64,000 nucleotides of DNA from Coraliomargarita algicola (GTDB lineage: Bacteria; Verrucomicrobiota; Verrucomicrobiia; Opitutales; Coraliomargaritaceae). The DNA lies in the NCBI RefSeq assembly GCF_033878955.1, contig NZ_CP138858.1, forward strand, positions 3,561,001 through 3,625,000. The letters run 5' to 3'. Shown here piece after piece: positions 8,376 through 16,822 of this stretch. Every line of letters begins with the position of its first letter. Within the stretch, counting starts at the first letter, position 1. A model generated the notes under the pieces. That model saw only the letters and a program-made list of their open reading frames with translations. It ran no database searches and had not been told where the DNA came from. Position numbers and translations under genes: made by a program.

Positions 8376-8796
8376 CCCCGCTCTCTACGCCGTCTGCACC
8401 GAGTGACCAGATGTCAAAGCTGCGGCTGCCGCTGACGTTACGACTGCCGGGAAAGCGATATTGGTAAGGTTGTCCCCATGGGTCGATTGGTGTCTCTTTG
8501 AGGTAGGGGCCTTTCCAGCGTTGTTCTTTGCCCGCGGGCGCCTTGATCAGAGCGCTGAGTCCTTGTTCCGTAGTTGGGAAATTACCCACGTCCAGTCGGT
8601 AGCGGGTGAGGGCCAGTTCGGAGTTACTGGTGACGAATAGGCGCGCCGCTTCTTCCTGATTGTCACCAAAGATGCCTGTCAACTGGTTGAGTGCTACGCT
8701 GGCGAGCAGCGCAACCAAGGCGATTGCGATTAGGATTTCGAGCAAGCTGAAGCCGCTGTTTCGGTGGGTGGATTTAAGCAGTCTGGATTGTTTCAT
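8347..8796 (-). CDS. gspG: Major pseudopilin GspG
   Basis: GspG is the main subunit of the type II secretion pseudopilus. This 149-residue protein has a 15-residue basic leader ending in Gly before FSLLEILIAIALVALLASVA. The hallmark C-terminal region follows: LDVGNFPTTEQGLSALI, GPYLKETPIDPWGQPYQYRFPG and the calcium-loop-like SLGADGVESGDDIGNW. Length and motifs match the family closely. It is the first gene of the operon. The 114 bases upstream hold a Pho-box-like direct repeat and a candidate -10 element. Confidence 0.95.
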   Translation of the reverse strand: MKQSRLLKSTHRNSGFSLLEILIAIALVALLASVALNQLTGIFGDNQEEAARLFVTSNSELALTRYRLDVGNFPTTEQGLSALIKAPAGKEQRWKGPYLKETPIDPWGQPYQYRFPGSRNVSGSRSFDIWSLGADGVESGDDIGNWSSQ

Positions 8797-8842
8797 TTGT
8801 TGAAAATTTATACCATAGTTATCAGTGCATCGCCAGATGGGA

Positions 8843-8883
8843 AGAATAGTTTCAAAGCTTTCTGTGACAGTTCTGTGACTGTT
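8843..8883 (-). promoter_or_regulatory. Pho-box-like tandem 11-mers and candidate -10 upstream of gspG
   Basis: Two adjacent 11-base units, CTGTGACAGTT (8862-8872) and CTGTGACTGTT (8873-8883), repeat with one mismatch. On the gspG strand they read AACAGTCACAG and AACTGTCACAG. PhoB-type sites are 7-mers near CTGTCAT/C repeated every 11 bases, so spacing and core fit. Thirteen bases downstream on the minus strand is TATTCT (8848-8843), a possible -10 box, about where an activated PhoB promoter would have it. The nearby receiver protein has no DNA-binding domain, so the regulator would be encoded elsewhere. Sequence pattern only. Confidence 0.45.
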
Positions 8884-8910
8884 CGCGGAGGTTTTTGTGT
8901 CTTTTAAACT

Positions 8911-9366
8911 TCAAGTAGCAAAGGGAGGGCGAGAGCGGCCCGGTGCTTCGGCTCGTATGCGGGCGACTTCATCGCGGATCTCGGGGCTGAAGAATTGCTC
9001 GCCTTTGGAGACGGCGTCGATGGCCTTTTCCAGTTCATCGAGCCCGGATATTTTATTAATAAATCCGTCGGCATTCCCGTTGACTGCAATTTTGACTGTT
9101 TGGTAGGAGGTCTTGCCGGAGAAGATGAGAATTTTTATTTTAGGAAACTTCTGTTTGAGCCGGTGTAAGATTTCGAGGCCGTTGACTTCGGGTAGCTGAA
9201 TGTCGACGATGACCAGGTCGGGGGCCAGCTCGAGGCATTTTTCAAAGCCTTCACCACCGTCGCCAGTCATGCCGAGCAGTTCCAGTTCGGGGTATGCGGT
9301 TGTGATAAATGTAGAAAGTAAATCCCGCAAGATTTCCTCGTCTTCGATAATATAAACGGTTTTCAT
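8911..9366 (-). CDS. Single-domain NarL-type response-regulator receiver (no HTH)
   Basis: With the ATG at 9366 the protein is 151 residues. Residues 1-120 are a full receiver: acidic pair in YIIEDEE, phospho-acceptor Asp in LVIVDIQLP, switch Ser in ILIFSGK and Lys in FINKISG. After it comes KAIDAVSKGEQFFSPEI, the linker that in NarL/LuxR-type regulators leads into the HTH. Here the protein ends about 15 residues later without an HTH, and none is found downstream. It could relay phosphate or bind a partner protein. It lies 114 bases upstream of gspG on the same strand, so read-through into the secretion operon is possible. Confidence 0.85.
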   Translation of the reverse strand: MKTVYIIEDEEILRDLLSTFITTAYPELELLGMTGDGGEGFEKCLELAPDLVIVDIQLPEVNGLEILHRLKQKFPKIKILIFSGKTSYQTVKIAVNGNADGFINKISGLDELEKAIDAVSKGEQFFSPEIRDEVARIRAEAPGRSRPPFAT

Positions 9367-9539
9367 GCGCGTATTAGGTATATAGGGAGTTGCTTTCAAC
9401 TGTGTTTTGGGCACTAGTACCTGTCGAGGGTTTTTAGTGGATATTTTGGCTTGGATGAGCGTTGGCGGGCTAGCTGCTTTCGTCTCGAAAAGCTTTCTAT
9501 TGATTGCCTTATGAATAGATATTACCTAATTTTTACATT

Positions 9540-10508
9540 ATGCCGAATGCCCCTATAATTCCTGCGCCACGAGCCCTTGAAACTGTTGACCGCTTGCGAG
9601 CGAATGTCGAACGCACGATTCGTGGTAAGACGGAAGCTGTCGACCGCACGATTATCTGTTTGTTGGCGGGAGGGCATTTATTGATTGAGGATTTACCTGG
9701 GCTGGGAAAGACGACTTTGGCCTATTGTTTGGCGCGCTCGATTGATTGTTCATTTTCGCGGATTCAGTTTACCAGCGATATGTTGCCCTCAGATATTATC
9801 GGAGTTTCGATCTACGATGAGAAGGCGAAGGATTTTCAGTTTAAGCGAGGTCCGATTTTTGCAAATATCGTACTGGCGGATGAGATCAATCGTACCACTC
9901 CCAAGACACAATCGAGCTTACTGGAAGTGATGGGGCGGGGCAAATTATCGGTGGATGGGCAGACCTATACGGTGCCGCCGCCCTTCATGGTGATTGCGAC
10001 TCAGAACCCGGTCGATTATGAAGGCACCTTCCCGCTGCCGGAGAGTCAAATGGATCGCTTTTTAATGCGGATGGAGATGGGGTATCCTGAGTTTGAATAC
10101 GAACTGGACATCTTGAAGGGGGGGCATTTGCACTATGACCATTTAGAGGCGGCTCCCGTGGTTTCGCGTGCAGATGTGGTGGAACTGCAGGAGTATACGC
10201 GGCGTGTCTTCGTGGAGGACACGGTTGCGGAGTATATTGTGCGTTTGGCTGCCGCGACCCGTGAGCAAGCAGAGTTTCGCAGCGGGGTGAGTCCGCGCGG
10301 CACGCTCTCGCTCAAGATCGCGGCGCAGGCCAGTGCGCTGGCGCAGGGGCGTGCTTTTGTGATTCCTGAAGATGTGCAGCGCATGTTGCATCCTGTTTTT
10401 GCGCATCGGCTGGCCTTGCGTAAGTCGATGTCGGACCCGATGGAAGAGCGGCGTTCGATTGAAGCTTTGTTAACGCAGATCGCGGCGCGCGTGGCGGAGC
10501 CCGTATAG
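9540..10508 (+). CDS. MoxR-family AAA+ ATPase
   Basis: MoxR ATPases act as chaperones, usually with DUF58/VWA partners, in maturation of envelope or enzyme complexes. The 322 residues show Walker A EDLPGLGKTT (about 50-59), Walker B IVLADEINR with NRTTPKTQSSLLEVM (about 108-128), sensor 1 ATQNPVDYEGTFPLPESQMDRF and sensor 2 in the C-terminal lid (SPRGTLSLKIAAQA). Length and motifs are normal. It heads a three-gene operon, nine bases before the DUF58 gene. Substrate unknown. Confidence 0.93.
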   Translation: MPNAPIIPAPRALETVDRLRANVERTIRGKTEAVDRTIICLLAGGHLLIEDLPGLGKTTLAYCLARSIDCSFSRIQFTSDMLPSDIIGVSIYDEKAKDFQFKRGPIFANIVLADEINRTTPKTQSSLLEVMGRGKLSVDGQTYTVPPPFMVIATQNPVDYEGTFPLPESQMDRFLMRMEMGYPEFEYELDILKGGHLHYDHLEAAPVVSRADVVELQEYTRRVFVEDTVAEYIVRLAAATREQAEFRSGVSPRGTLSLKIAAQASALAQGRAFVIPEDVQRMLHPVFAHRLALRKSMSDPMEERRSIEALLTQIAARVAEPV

Positions 10509-10516
10509 CATAGCTG

Positions 10517-11668
10517 ATGGCTGATTCGCAGATAGAGTTGCGTCGCTGGCATGATTGGACGGACCCCGACTTTTTTATGGAGGGGCGTCAGCAAGAGCGC
10601 CGTATTCTACCTCTATTCTTACGGCAGATTTTGCCGAGGCCAGTGCAGCGTACGAAGCTGACGTTTACCGGGTGGATGCTGATCATTGTTGCTTTGGGGA
10701 TTGGTTCGGCCGCGTATAACACGTCCAGTAATATTCTCTTCATGACACTTTCTTTGCTACTGAGTAGTTTGGTGCTCAGCGGTATTTTGGCTCAGGTCAA
10801 TTTCCGTAAATTACAATGGAGCTTACAAGCACCTGAGCACTTGCAGGTGGGCGAAGTTGGCATGGCTGAGGTCGTTTTGAAGAACGGGAAGCAGATTTTT
10901 CCATCGATGAGTGTGGTCTTTCGCGTCAGTAGCACGGTGGCGCCGGCGGGCGAGTCTCTGTATTTGAAGCATTCCATTGCTGCGGGGAATTCGACCTCGC
11001 TGGAGTGGACATTTGTGCCGAAACAACGTGGGGCGTTTTTAGTGCAGCTACATGGGGTGGAGTCATATTTTCCATTCGGATTTTTGCGTAAGGGCGTGGG
11101 GGATTTGGTCGAAGAAACGATCTGGGTTTGGCCGACACGTGTGGACTACAGTTTTCATCCAGTGGTGGATGGGCGTCGTTATCAAGCGGGGATCTCGCGT
11201 CGGCTCGCTGGAGCTGGAAGCGACTTGCTCAAGGTGCGTCCATACGAGGCTGGTGATCCGCCGCGCTTGATTCATTGGAAGGCGACTGCGCGGATGAATC
11301 AATTGATGGTGCGACAACTGGCACAGGAAGGGCAGAGTGGTTTTTACCTGCGGATTGACCGGTTGGGGCGTGATTGGAATGAGGCACAGGTGGAGACTTT
11401 ATGTTCAGTCGCGTGTGCACTGGCTGAGGATCTTTTTCACGCGGGGCGTTTGGAGACGGTGAGTGTGGAGGACGAATCGATTGCGGTGCGTGGCATGCGT
11501 GAGGTGCACGCGTTTTTTGATCTGCTGGCACGCTTGCATCTGAAGCCGGGTGCCTCTTCAGTAAATTCCGAGATGGGCACTGTTGGCCGAAATTGGATCA
11601 CATTCAGACCGTGCGGGGAGAGCGGAGTGACGATACATGTCAATGGCGAACAAGCAGGTGAGGCTTAG
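10517..11668 (+). CDS. DUF58-domain membrane protein
   Basis: This 383-residue protein has two hydrophobic segments near residues 50-100 (GWMLIIVALGIGSAAYN and LFMTLSLLLSSLVLSGILA). A beta-sandwich region follows, and then the DUF58 signature RPYEAGDPPRLIHWKATAR (about 238-256). DUF58 proteins form conserved operons with moxR and a transglutaminase-like gene, and are thought to be the MoxR client or adaptor at the membrane. It overlaps the next gene by 32 bases. Biochemical role unknown. Confidence 0.9.
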   Translation: MADSQIELRRWHDWTDPDFFMEGRQQERRILPLFLRQILPRPVQRTKLTFTGWMLIIVALGIGSAAYNTSSNILFMTLSLLLSSLVLSGILAQVNFRKLQWSLQAPEHLQVGEVGMAEVVLKNGKQIFPSMSVVFRVSSTVAPAGESLYLKHSIAAGNSTSLEWTFVPKQRGAFLVQLHGVESYFPFGFLRKGVGDLVEETIWVWPTRVDYSFHPVVDGRRYQAGISRRLAGAGSDLLKVRPYEAGDPPRLIHWKATARMNQLMVRQLAQEGQSGFYLRIDRLGRDWNEAQVETLCSVACALAEDLFHAGRLETVSVEDESIAVRGMREVHAFFDLLARLHLKPGASSVNSEMGTVGRNWITFRPCGESGVTIHVNGEQAGEA

Positions 11669-13829
11669 CACGGAGGAGCTACATGAGCTGAAGCAATTAA
11701 TGGGAGCGCTACTGGCGATGCTCTCCTTTTGGTCCTTGTTTTCTCTGGATGTCGAGAGCATGTCTATGTTGCTACTCGGCGGTGCGGTGGCGCTGGTGGC
11801 TTTTTGCTGTCCGCGCTGGGTTGCGCGTATTCCTACGTTGGTATGGCGTTGGGCGGGGCCCGTCATGTTGCTGTTGATCGGCACCGATTTTATTCTGAAT
11901 ATCCCCGAGTTTATTCCACCCCTGGTGCGCATGGTGGTATTGCTGATCATTTATCGGATGTTGGCCCCGCGCAATTTGCGAGAAGACAAGCAAGTGATTT
12001 TGCTTTGTCTCTTCTGTGTGGTGATCTCCGGGGTGCTGACTGTTTCTCTCTTGTTCGCAGTGCAGATCTTACTGTTTGCACCTTTAGCGATGGCACTGCT
12101 GTTCGTGATTTGTTTGCTTGATCGTGGAAAAGAAGCGAAGCCGCATGTAATCGACTGGGAGCAATTTCAATGGTCTTCGTTCATTCGTAGGGTCTGGCGA
12201 GTATTGGACCTACGGATTATCCTGTTGTGTGCGGCTATGTTTGCATTGGTCGTCGCGGTTTCCAGTTTGCTCTTTATTTTGACGCCGCGTTTTGACTTCA
12301 ATCGGGCGATTCCATTTTTGGAGCTAAGTACTCAGGCGCGCTCCGGCTTCAGTGAGGATGTGAGACTGGGGGATGTGAGTGAGATTCAGGAGGATAACAG
12401 TGTGGCGCTTCGCATCGACTTACCAGGGATGGAGGCGGTGAGTGCGGCTCCTTATTGGCGTATGTTGGTGTTGGATAAATATAGCGATGGACGCTTCCGT
12501 GTGTCGCACAGCCTGCGTGCCAAGCCATTTCGGATATTTGAAGAGCGGCGGGAATTGAGTTCTACAGCCTTGCCCTTATCGCAGCGTCGTGGGGAGCTGT
12601 GGACGTTTTACATGGAAGGCGGGATTAGCCGTTACTTGCCATTGCCAGGAGATTATGGCCTGCTGCGTTTTCAAAAGTTGCAGAATATCGAATGGGTCCC
12701 CGAGGTAAAGGTGCTGGGCTTGGATTCGGTTGGGCAAAATGTATTTTCCTATCAGGTCGAGGACTTGAAATTTAATTCACGTTTTGCGGCGGGGGAGCGT
12801 GAGCGTGCGATCTTGGATTCGCTACCCTTGGAGGTGGAAAGTCCAGTCGAGGGCGAGGAAGAGAGACTGGCCTATCCGTTGACGACCTTGGAGTTAAGCA
12901 TGTCTGCTCCATCGAAGGATGTGTTGGGCGTAATCAATCAGGAGATTTCAGGTGGAGCCGAGCTGAATGCGGCTGATTATAGCCGTGCTACGACGAGTTA
13001 TCTCTGGCAGCATTTCGCATATTCACTGATGCCGGATATTGAGTGGTTTATGGGAAACGATCCGATTGTTTCTTGGTTGGAATCCGGTTCTCAAGGGCAT
13101 TGCGAGCTGTTTGCGGGCGCTTTTATACTTCTGGCGCGTGAGGCAGGTTTTCCCGCACGAATGGTGGTCGGCTATGCCGGGGGCTCTTGGAATACCTTGG
13201 AGGATTATTTTGTGGTTCGGAATCGCGATGCGCATGCCTGGGTGGAAATTTATGATGCTGAAGATCAAAGCTGGCTGCGGGTGGACCCCACGCCTGGCCG
13301 TGGATCGAGTGACCCTGAGATGATGGTGCAGGGGAGTATGGCCTTTGATTCCGGTTGGTCCGCCTGGGTAGATAGTTTACGCATTCAATGGTATCGACGA
13401 GTCGTGAATTTCGAACAAAAGGATCAAGTCGAGTTGGCGGCGACTTTGAAGGATGTGCTGTTAGATTATTATGTGGCCTTCAAGGAGGGCTTGAGTCGCT
13501 GGGGCCTGCGACTTAAGTCGTGGTTGTTGCATCCGTTGAAGCTGGGGAGTCTTCGGCCACTCGCGATGCTTATGGTGGGCATCGTAGTGCTTGGGGCCGT
13601 ATGGCGCGGTCGCTATTGGCTGCTGGGCCTGCTCTATCGCTTCCTGCGGCGACCTAAAGCGCTCGATCCAGTTCGTCGTCAAGCTGGGCGCTATATGATT
13701 CGCTTGAAAGCGAAAGGTATCGAGACGGAAGTGATGGCAGAATTGCAAGCGCTCCGCTTTGGCCCCGAGCAGAGTTTGCGAGTTGCCAAACCGGTATTTA
13801 TCAGGGCCCGTCGAGCTTTAAAAAGGTGA
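11637..13829 (+). CDS. TgpA-like membrane transglutaminase-fold protein (DUF3488/TGc)
   Basis: This 730-residue protein has a hydrophobic N-terminal third with about six membrane segments, a large periplasmic part and a last segment near residues 640-665. The transglutaminase-like domain keeps the catalytic triad: Cys489 in GHCELFAGAF, His533 in NRDAHAWVEIYD and Asp550 in LRVDPTPG. This is the TgpA layout (DUF3488 plus TGc). Such proteins accompany MoxR and DUF58 proteins in many bacteria; the substrate is unknown, with roles in cell envelope modification proposed. ATG codons at 11637 and 11643 are both possible starts. Confidence 0.92.
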   Translation: MSMANKQVRLSTEELHELKQLMGALLAMLSFWSLFSLDVESMSMLLLGGAVALVAFCCPRWVARIPTLVWRWAGPVMLLLIGTDFILNIPEFIPPLVRMVVLLIIYRMLAPRNLREDKQVILLCLFCVVISGVLTVSLLFAVQILLFAPLAMALLFVICLLDRGKEAKPHVIDWEQFQWSSFIRRVWRVLDLRIILLCAAMFALVVAVSSLLFILTPRFDFNRAIPFLELSTQARSGFSEDVRLGDVSEIQEDNSVALRIDLPGMEAVSAAPYWRMLVLDKYSDGRFRVSHSLRAKPFRIFEERRELSSTALPLSQRRGELWTFYMEGGISRYLPLPGDYGLLRFQKLQNIEWVPEVKVLGLDSVGQNVFSYQVEDLKFNSRFAAGERERAILDSLPLEVESPVEGEEERLAYPLTTLELSMSAPSKDVLGVINQEISGGAELNAADYSRATTSYLWQHFAYSLMPDIEWFMGNDPIVSWLESGSQGHCELFAGAFILLAREAGFPARMVVGYAGGSWNTLEDYFVVRNRDAHAWVEIYDAEDQSWLRVDPTPGRGSSDPEMMVQGSMAFDSGWSAWVDSLRIQWYRRVVNFEQKDQVELAATLKDVLLDYYVAFKEGLSRWGLRLKSWLLHPLKLGSLRPLAMLMVGIVVLGAVWRGRYWLLGLLYRFLRRPKALDPVRRQAGRYMIRLKAKGIETEVMAELQALRFGPEQSLRVAKPVFIRARRALKR

Positions 13830-13836
13830 GGCGATT

Positions 13837-14286
13837 CTAGCTTGAAGCCTGTGATGCCATACGGATCTGGTGGCTTTGGTCGGAATTGATCGTCAAGTAT
13901 AGGTGCCAGGTATCTTCGGGGAGGGCATCGGGTATACGCTCGGGCCATTCGACTGCAAAGCACCAAGGCGCTTTTAAAAAGTCCTCAATCATGAGGGCGT
14001 CCAACTCTGCTCCAGAATTGAGGCGATACGCATCCAGATGGATGAGTTGTCGCTCGCCTTGGTAGATGGTGTAGAGGTTATAGGTCGGGCTTGTGACGGC
14101 TTCCTGAATGCCCCAAGCTCGGGCCAGGCCGCGGACAAAGGTTGTTTTGCCCGCACCGAGATCGCCGTGTAGGGCCAAGACCGAATCCGCTGGCAGTAAT
14201 GCGGCCAGCTGTCCAGCCAGGGCCTCGGTCTCGGCTGCCGTGTGGGAGCAGATTCCGTGGCGCAATTGTTGCAATATATCGATCAT
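13837..14286 (-). CDS. tsaE: TsaE, tRNA threonylcarbamoyladenosine biosynthesis ATPase
   Basis: TsaE is the ATPase that helps TsaB/TsaD make the t6A modification at A37 of tRNAs reading ANN codons. The 149 residues have Walker A GDLGAGKTT (41-49), TSPTYNLYTIY, the HLDAYRL motif and the terminal FAVEWPERIPDALPED region, all standard. The ATG overlaps the stop of thiL (ATGA). The tsaE-thiL pair is convergent with the transglutaminase gene, with only seven bases between. Confidence 0.95.
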   Translation of the reverse strand: MIDILQQLRHGICSHTAAETEALAGQLAALLPADSVLALHGDLGAGKTTFVRGLARAWGIQEAVTSPTYNLYTIYQGERQLIHLDAYRLNSGAELDALMIEDFLKAPWCFAVEWPERIPDALPEDTWHLYLTINSDQSHQIRMASQASS

Positions 14287-15263
14287 GATCCGCTCAGATG
14301 TTCAAAACCTCGAATCCATGGCAAGGCTTCTTTGCTACTCGCGTCGAGATAGCGGGCCTCGCCTATACGGGGCTCTAGTTTGCCGATGCGTGTGAGTGGG
14401 GTGTTGGGGAAGCGTTGCTTCCAGTCGGCTTCAAAGGCTGCCTGTGTGGTCCCGCATCGGAGGGTGAGCAGCAGTTCGTAATCTTCGCCATCGCAGAATG
14501 CGTGTTCTATGGCCGAGTGGCCGGTCTCTTGGGCGCGGCGAAATGCATCAGAGGCGAGGGGGAGCGCGGGCAGGTCCATGTGTGCGGCACAGTCTCCTGG
14601 GAGCAGGGCATTGAGATCTTTGGCGATGCCGTCGGTGATATCCATCATGGCACTACAGACGCCGGATTGCGCGAGCCACTGCCCCTCGGCCAAGCGGGGC
14701 TCAAAACTGTAGTGTTTATGATAAATACTGCCTCCCAGGCTGCCAGTTACGTAGATGGCATCGCCCTGTTGGGCGCCACGTCGTAAGAGTGCTGTTTGGC
14801 CCCGCATGTGTCCCGTCAGACTGAGTGCGGCGGTGAACTGTCCCGAGGGGAGGGTGCTGATGTCGCCGCCTACTATGGGCACTTGGTAGCGCTCGCAGGT
14901 CTGACGGATGCCTTGGATAAATTCGCATAACCAGTCGAGACGCAGATTGGGAGCGCAGAGCAGATTGAGAAGAGCTGGGCCGGGGTGCCCGCCCATTGCG
15001 GCGATGTCGCTGAGGTTGCGCTTGATCAATTTGGCACCGGCGGATTGTGCACTGACTGTTGTATCAAAGTGTCGCCCAAAACTGACGCTATCGGTTGTCA
15101 ATAACTGGCGGTCGATATGCGAGGTGTCGATCACTGCGCAATCATCGCCCATGCCGCATGGGCTCGGCGGTGAAACCTCTGAGCCGAGCCATTCTCCGAT
15201 GGCAGCGATCAGTTTCACTTCGCCCAGAGAGTGGATGGAGGCGTCGGGCAGGTCGGTGAACAT
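14283..15263 (-). CDS. thiL: Thiamine-monophosphate kinase ThiL
   Basis: ThiL phosphorylates thiamine monophosphate to the active cofactor thiamine diphosphate. The 326 residues carry GMGDDCAVID (metal and ATP binding), LLTTDS, the KLIKRNLSDIAAMGGHP segment, GGDIS and DITDGIAKDL, all in family order. Size is normal. No TPP riboswitch is visible in the 22 bases before it, so it is probably co-transcribed with xth upstream. Confidence 0.95.
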   Translation of the reverse strand: MFTDLPDASIHSLGEVKLIAAIGEWLGSEVSPPSPCGMGDDCAVIDTSHIDRQLLTTDSVSFGRHFDTTVSAQSAGAKLIKRNLSDIAAMGGHPGPALLNLLCAPNLRLDWLCEFIQGIRQTCERYQVPIVGGDISTLPSGQFTAALSLTGHMRGQTALLRRGAQQGDAIYVTGSLGGSIYHKHYSFEPRLAEGQWLAQSGVCSAMMDITDGIAKDLNALLPGDCAAHMDLPALPLASDAFRRAQETGHSAIEHAFCDGEDYELLLTLRCGTTQAAFEADWKQRFPNTPLTRIGKLEPRIGEARYLDASSKEALPWIRGFEHLSGS

Positions 15264-15285
15264 AGTGATGCAGCAGGCGAGACGT

Positions 15286-16071
15286 TTAGCTCAATTGTAG
15301 CAGCACGGGGCAGTGGTCGGAGCCGATGACTTGGTCGAGTATGTCAACATGTGCAATACGTTCACTGAGTGCTTGTGATACGCAGAAGTAGTCAATGCGC
15401 CACCCGATGTTTCTTTGGCGTGCGCCTGCGCGGTAAGACCACCAACTGTAGCGTTCCGTTGCATCCGGGTTGATTTGGCGGAAAGTGTCGATAAAGCCGG
15501 CTTCAATAATGGCATCGAAGCGTGCGCGCTCTTCGTCGGTGAAACCCGCGTTTTTGCGATTGGTTTTCGGGTTGGCGAGATCGATCTCGGTGTGTGCAAC
15601 ATTGAGATCGCCGCAGAAGATGACCGGCTTGCTTTGTTCTAGATTCTTAAGGTAGGCGAGAAAGTCGACATCCCACTCGCTGGTGCGATAGTCGAGCCGG
15701 CGTGGGCGCTTATTTTCGTCGTGGTTCTGTGAATTTGGGGTGTAGACTGTGACCAAGTAGTAATCTTGAAATTCAGCTGTGATGACACGTCCTTCGTTGT
15801 CATGTTTCTCGATGCCGAGTCCGTATTGCACCGAGAGTGGTTTCGTTTTCGACAGAATCGCAGTGCCGGAGTAGCCCTTTTTTGTGGCGCAGTTCCAATA
15901 GACGTAGGGGTAATCGTCGAAGTTGAAACCATCGACCAGGTCGGCGGAAATTTTAGTTTCCTGGAGGCAGAGCACGTCGGGTTGCTCATTCGCTAGAAAA
16001 TCGAGAAAGCCTTTTTTGAGAACTGCCCGCAGGCCGTTCACATTCCATGAGAGTAATTTATGGGTTGCCAT
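15286..16071 (-). CDS. xth: Exodeoxyribonuclease III (AP endonuclease, Xth family)
   Basis: With the ATG at 16071 the protein is 261 residues and begins with the family start pattern KLLSWNVNGLRA. The catalytic set is present: Glu in LCLQETKI, Tyr/Asn in YTPNSQN, GDLNVAH, and the final GSDHCPVLLQL with Asp and His. It cuts abasic sites in base-excision repair. The open frame extends to 16143, but the extra 24 residues do not fit the family. It is followed by thiL. Confidence 0.94.
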   Translation of the reverse strand: MATHKLLSWNVNGLRAVLKKGFLDFLANEQPDVLCLQETKISADLVDGFNFDDYPYVYWNCATKKGYSGTAILSKTKPLSVQYGLGIEKHDNEGRVITAEFQDYYLVTVYTPNSQNHDENKRPRRLDYRTSEWDVDFLAYLKNLEQSKPVIFCGDLNVAHTEIDLANPKTNRKNAGFTDEERARFDAIIEAGFIDTFRQINPDATERYSWWSYRAGARQRNIGWRIDYFCVSQALSERIAHVDILDQVIGSDHCPVLLQLS

Positions 16072-16140
16072 GATGGGCAGCTTCGACGGCTGCTTGCTGT
16101 AGGGCAATCCGGAATCGCGGAAAGTTGTGAAGAATCGAGT

Positions 16141-16164
16141 CACTCGAGGATTTTTATACGAGTG
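16141..16164. other. Inverted repeat CACTCG-N12-CGAGTG upstream of xth
   Basis: CACTCG (16141-16146) and CGAGTG (16159-16164) are exact complements around an A/T-rich centre, 70 bases upstream of xth on its leader side. It could be an operator or a short hairpin. The remaining gap to 16387 holds nothing else clear apart from a small AAGTG-AAA-CACTT hairpin at about 16246-16258. Confidence 0.3.
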
Positions 16165-16387
16165 AGTCTATTGTCTATATTTGAGACTGTTAGAGGAAAT
16201 GTATTTGAGCCTCTGTTACCGTTGTATTAACGCTAATTTGAATAAGTGAAACACTTAGTGGTCCGGCTCCCAGATACGTATATTTTGAGGTTTTTGATTC
16301 GTCCTGTTGTGCTAAATCTATGTTAAAGGGCTCCTGTTCAGTGCTTTAGGATTGAGGCCTATTTTTGAAATAGGGAGTATTGCCTAT

Positions 16388-16822
16388 ATGAAAGGGATTC
16401 GACTACAACGTTCTACGGGATTCACTCTTACTGAGGTGGTCGTATCTATGGGCATTTTCACTATAGTGATTGCTGGAGGGCTTGCGGGTGTGCGCCGTGG
16501 CTTCGATATCCTGCACGACTCGCGTAATTACACTCGTGTCTCTCAAATTCTTCAAAGTGAGGTTGAGACATTGCGGACGCTGTCATGGGTGGAATTAATC
16601 GAGTTGCCGGCCGATGTTGAGATTTCGGTGGATACCCAGTTTGATACGAAGGCTTACGATATGTATTCCGTGAGTCGTCTGATTGAGGAGGAGCAGGATG
16701 ATTTGCGTCGAGTCGTGGTGGGGGTGAGTTACCAAAATGCTCAAGGGCGCGAGGTGACGCTGCAATATGTTACATTCTTTGCCAAGGGTGGGGTGAACGA
16801 CTATTATTATAGAACCATATGA
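16388..16822 (+). CDS. Prepilin-type protein, PilV/GspI-like minor pilin
   Basis: Starting at the ATG at 16388 the protein is 144 residues. A ten-residue basic leader ends in Gly before FTLTEVVVSMGIFTIVIAGG, a clear prepilin peptidase site with Glu at +5. The rest is a short, beta-rich domain. It starts a three-gene cluster (V-, W- and X-like) typical of minor pilin operons of type IV pili. It overlaps the next gene by four bases. The longer frame back to 16352 would give a less likely leader. Confidence 0.82.
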   Translation: MKGIRLQRSTGFTLTEVVVSMGIFTIVIAGGLAGVRRGFDILHDSRNYTRVSQILQSEVETLRTLSWVELIELPADVEISVDTQFDTKAYDMYSVSRLIEEEQDDLRRVVVGVSYQNAQGREVTLQYVTFFAKGGVNDYYYRTI

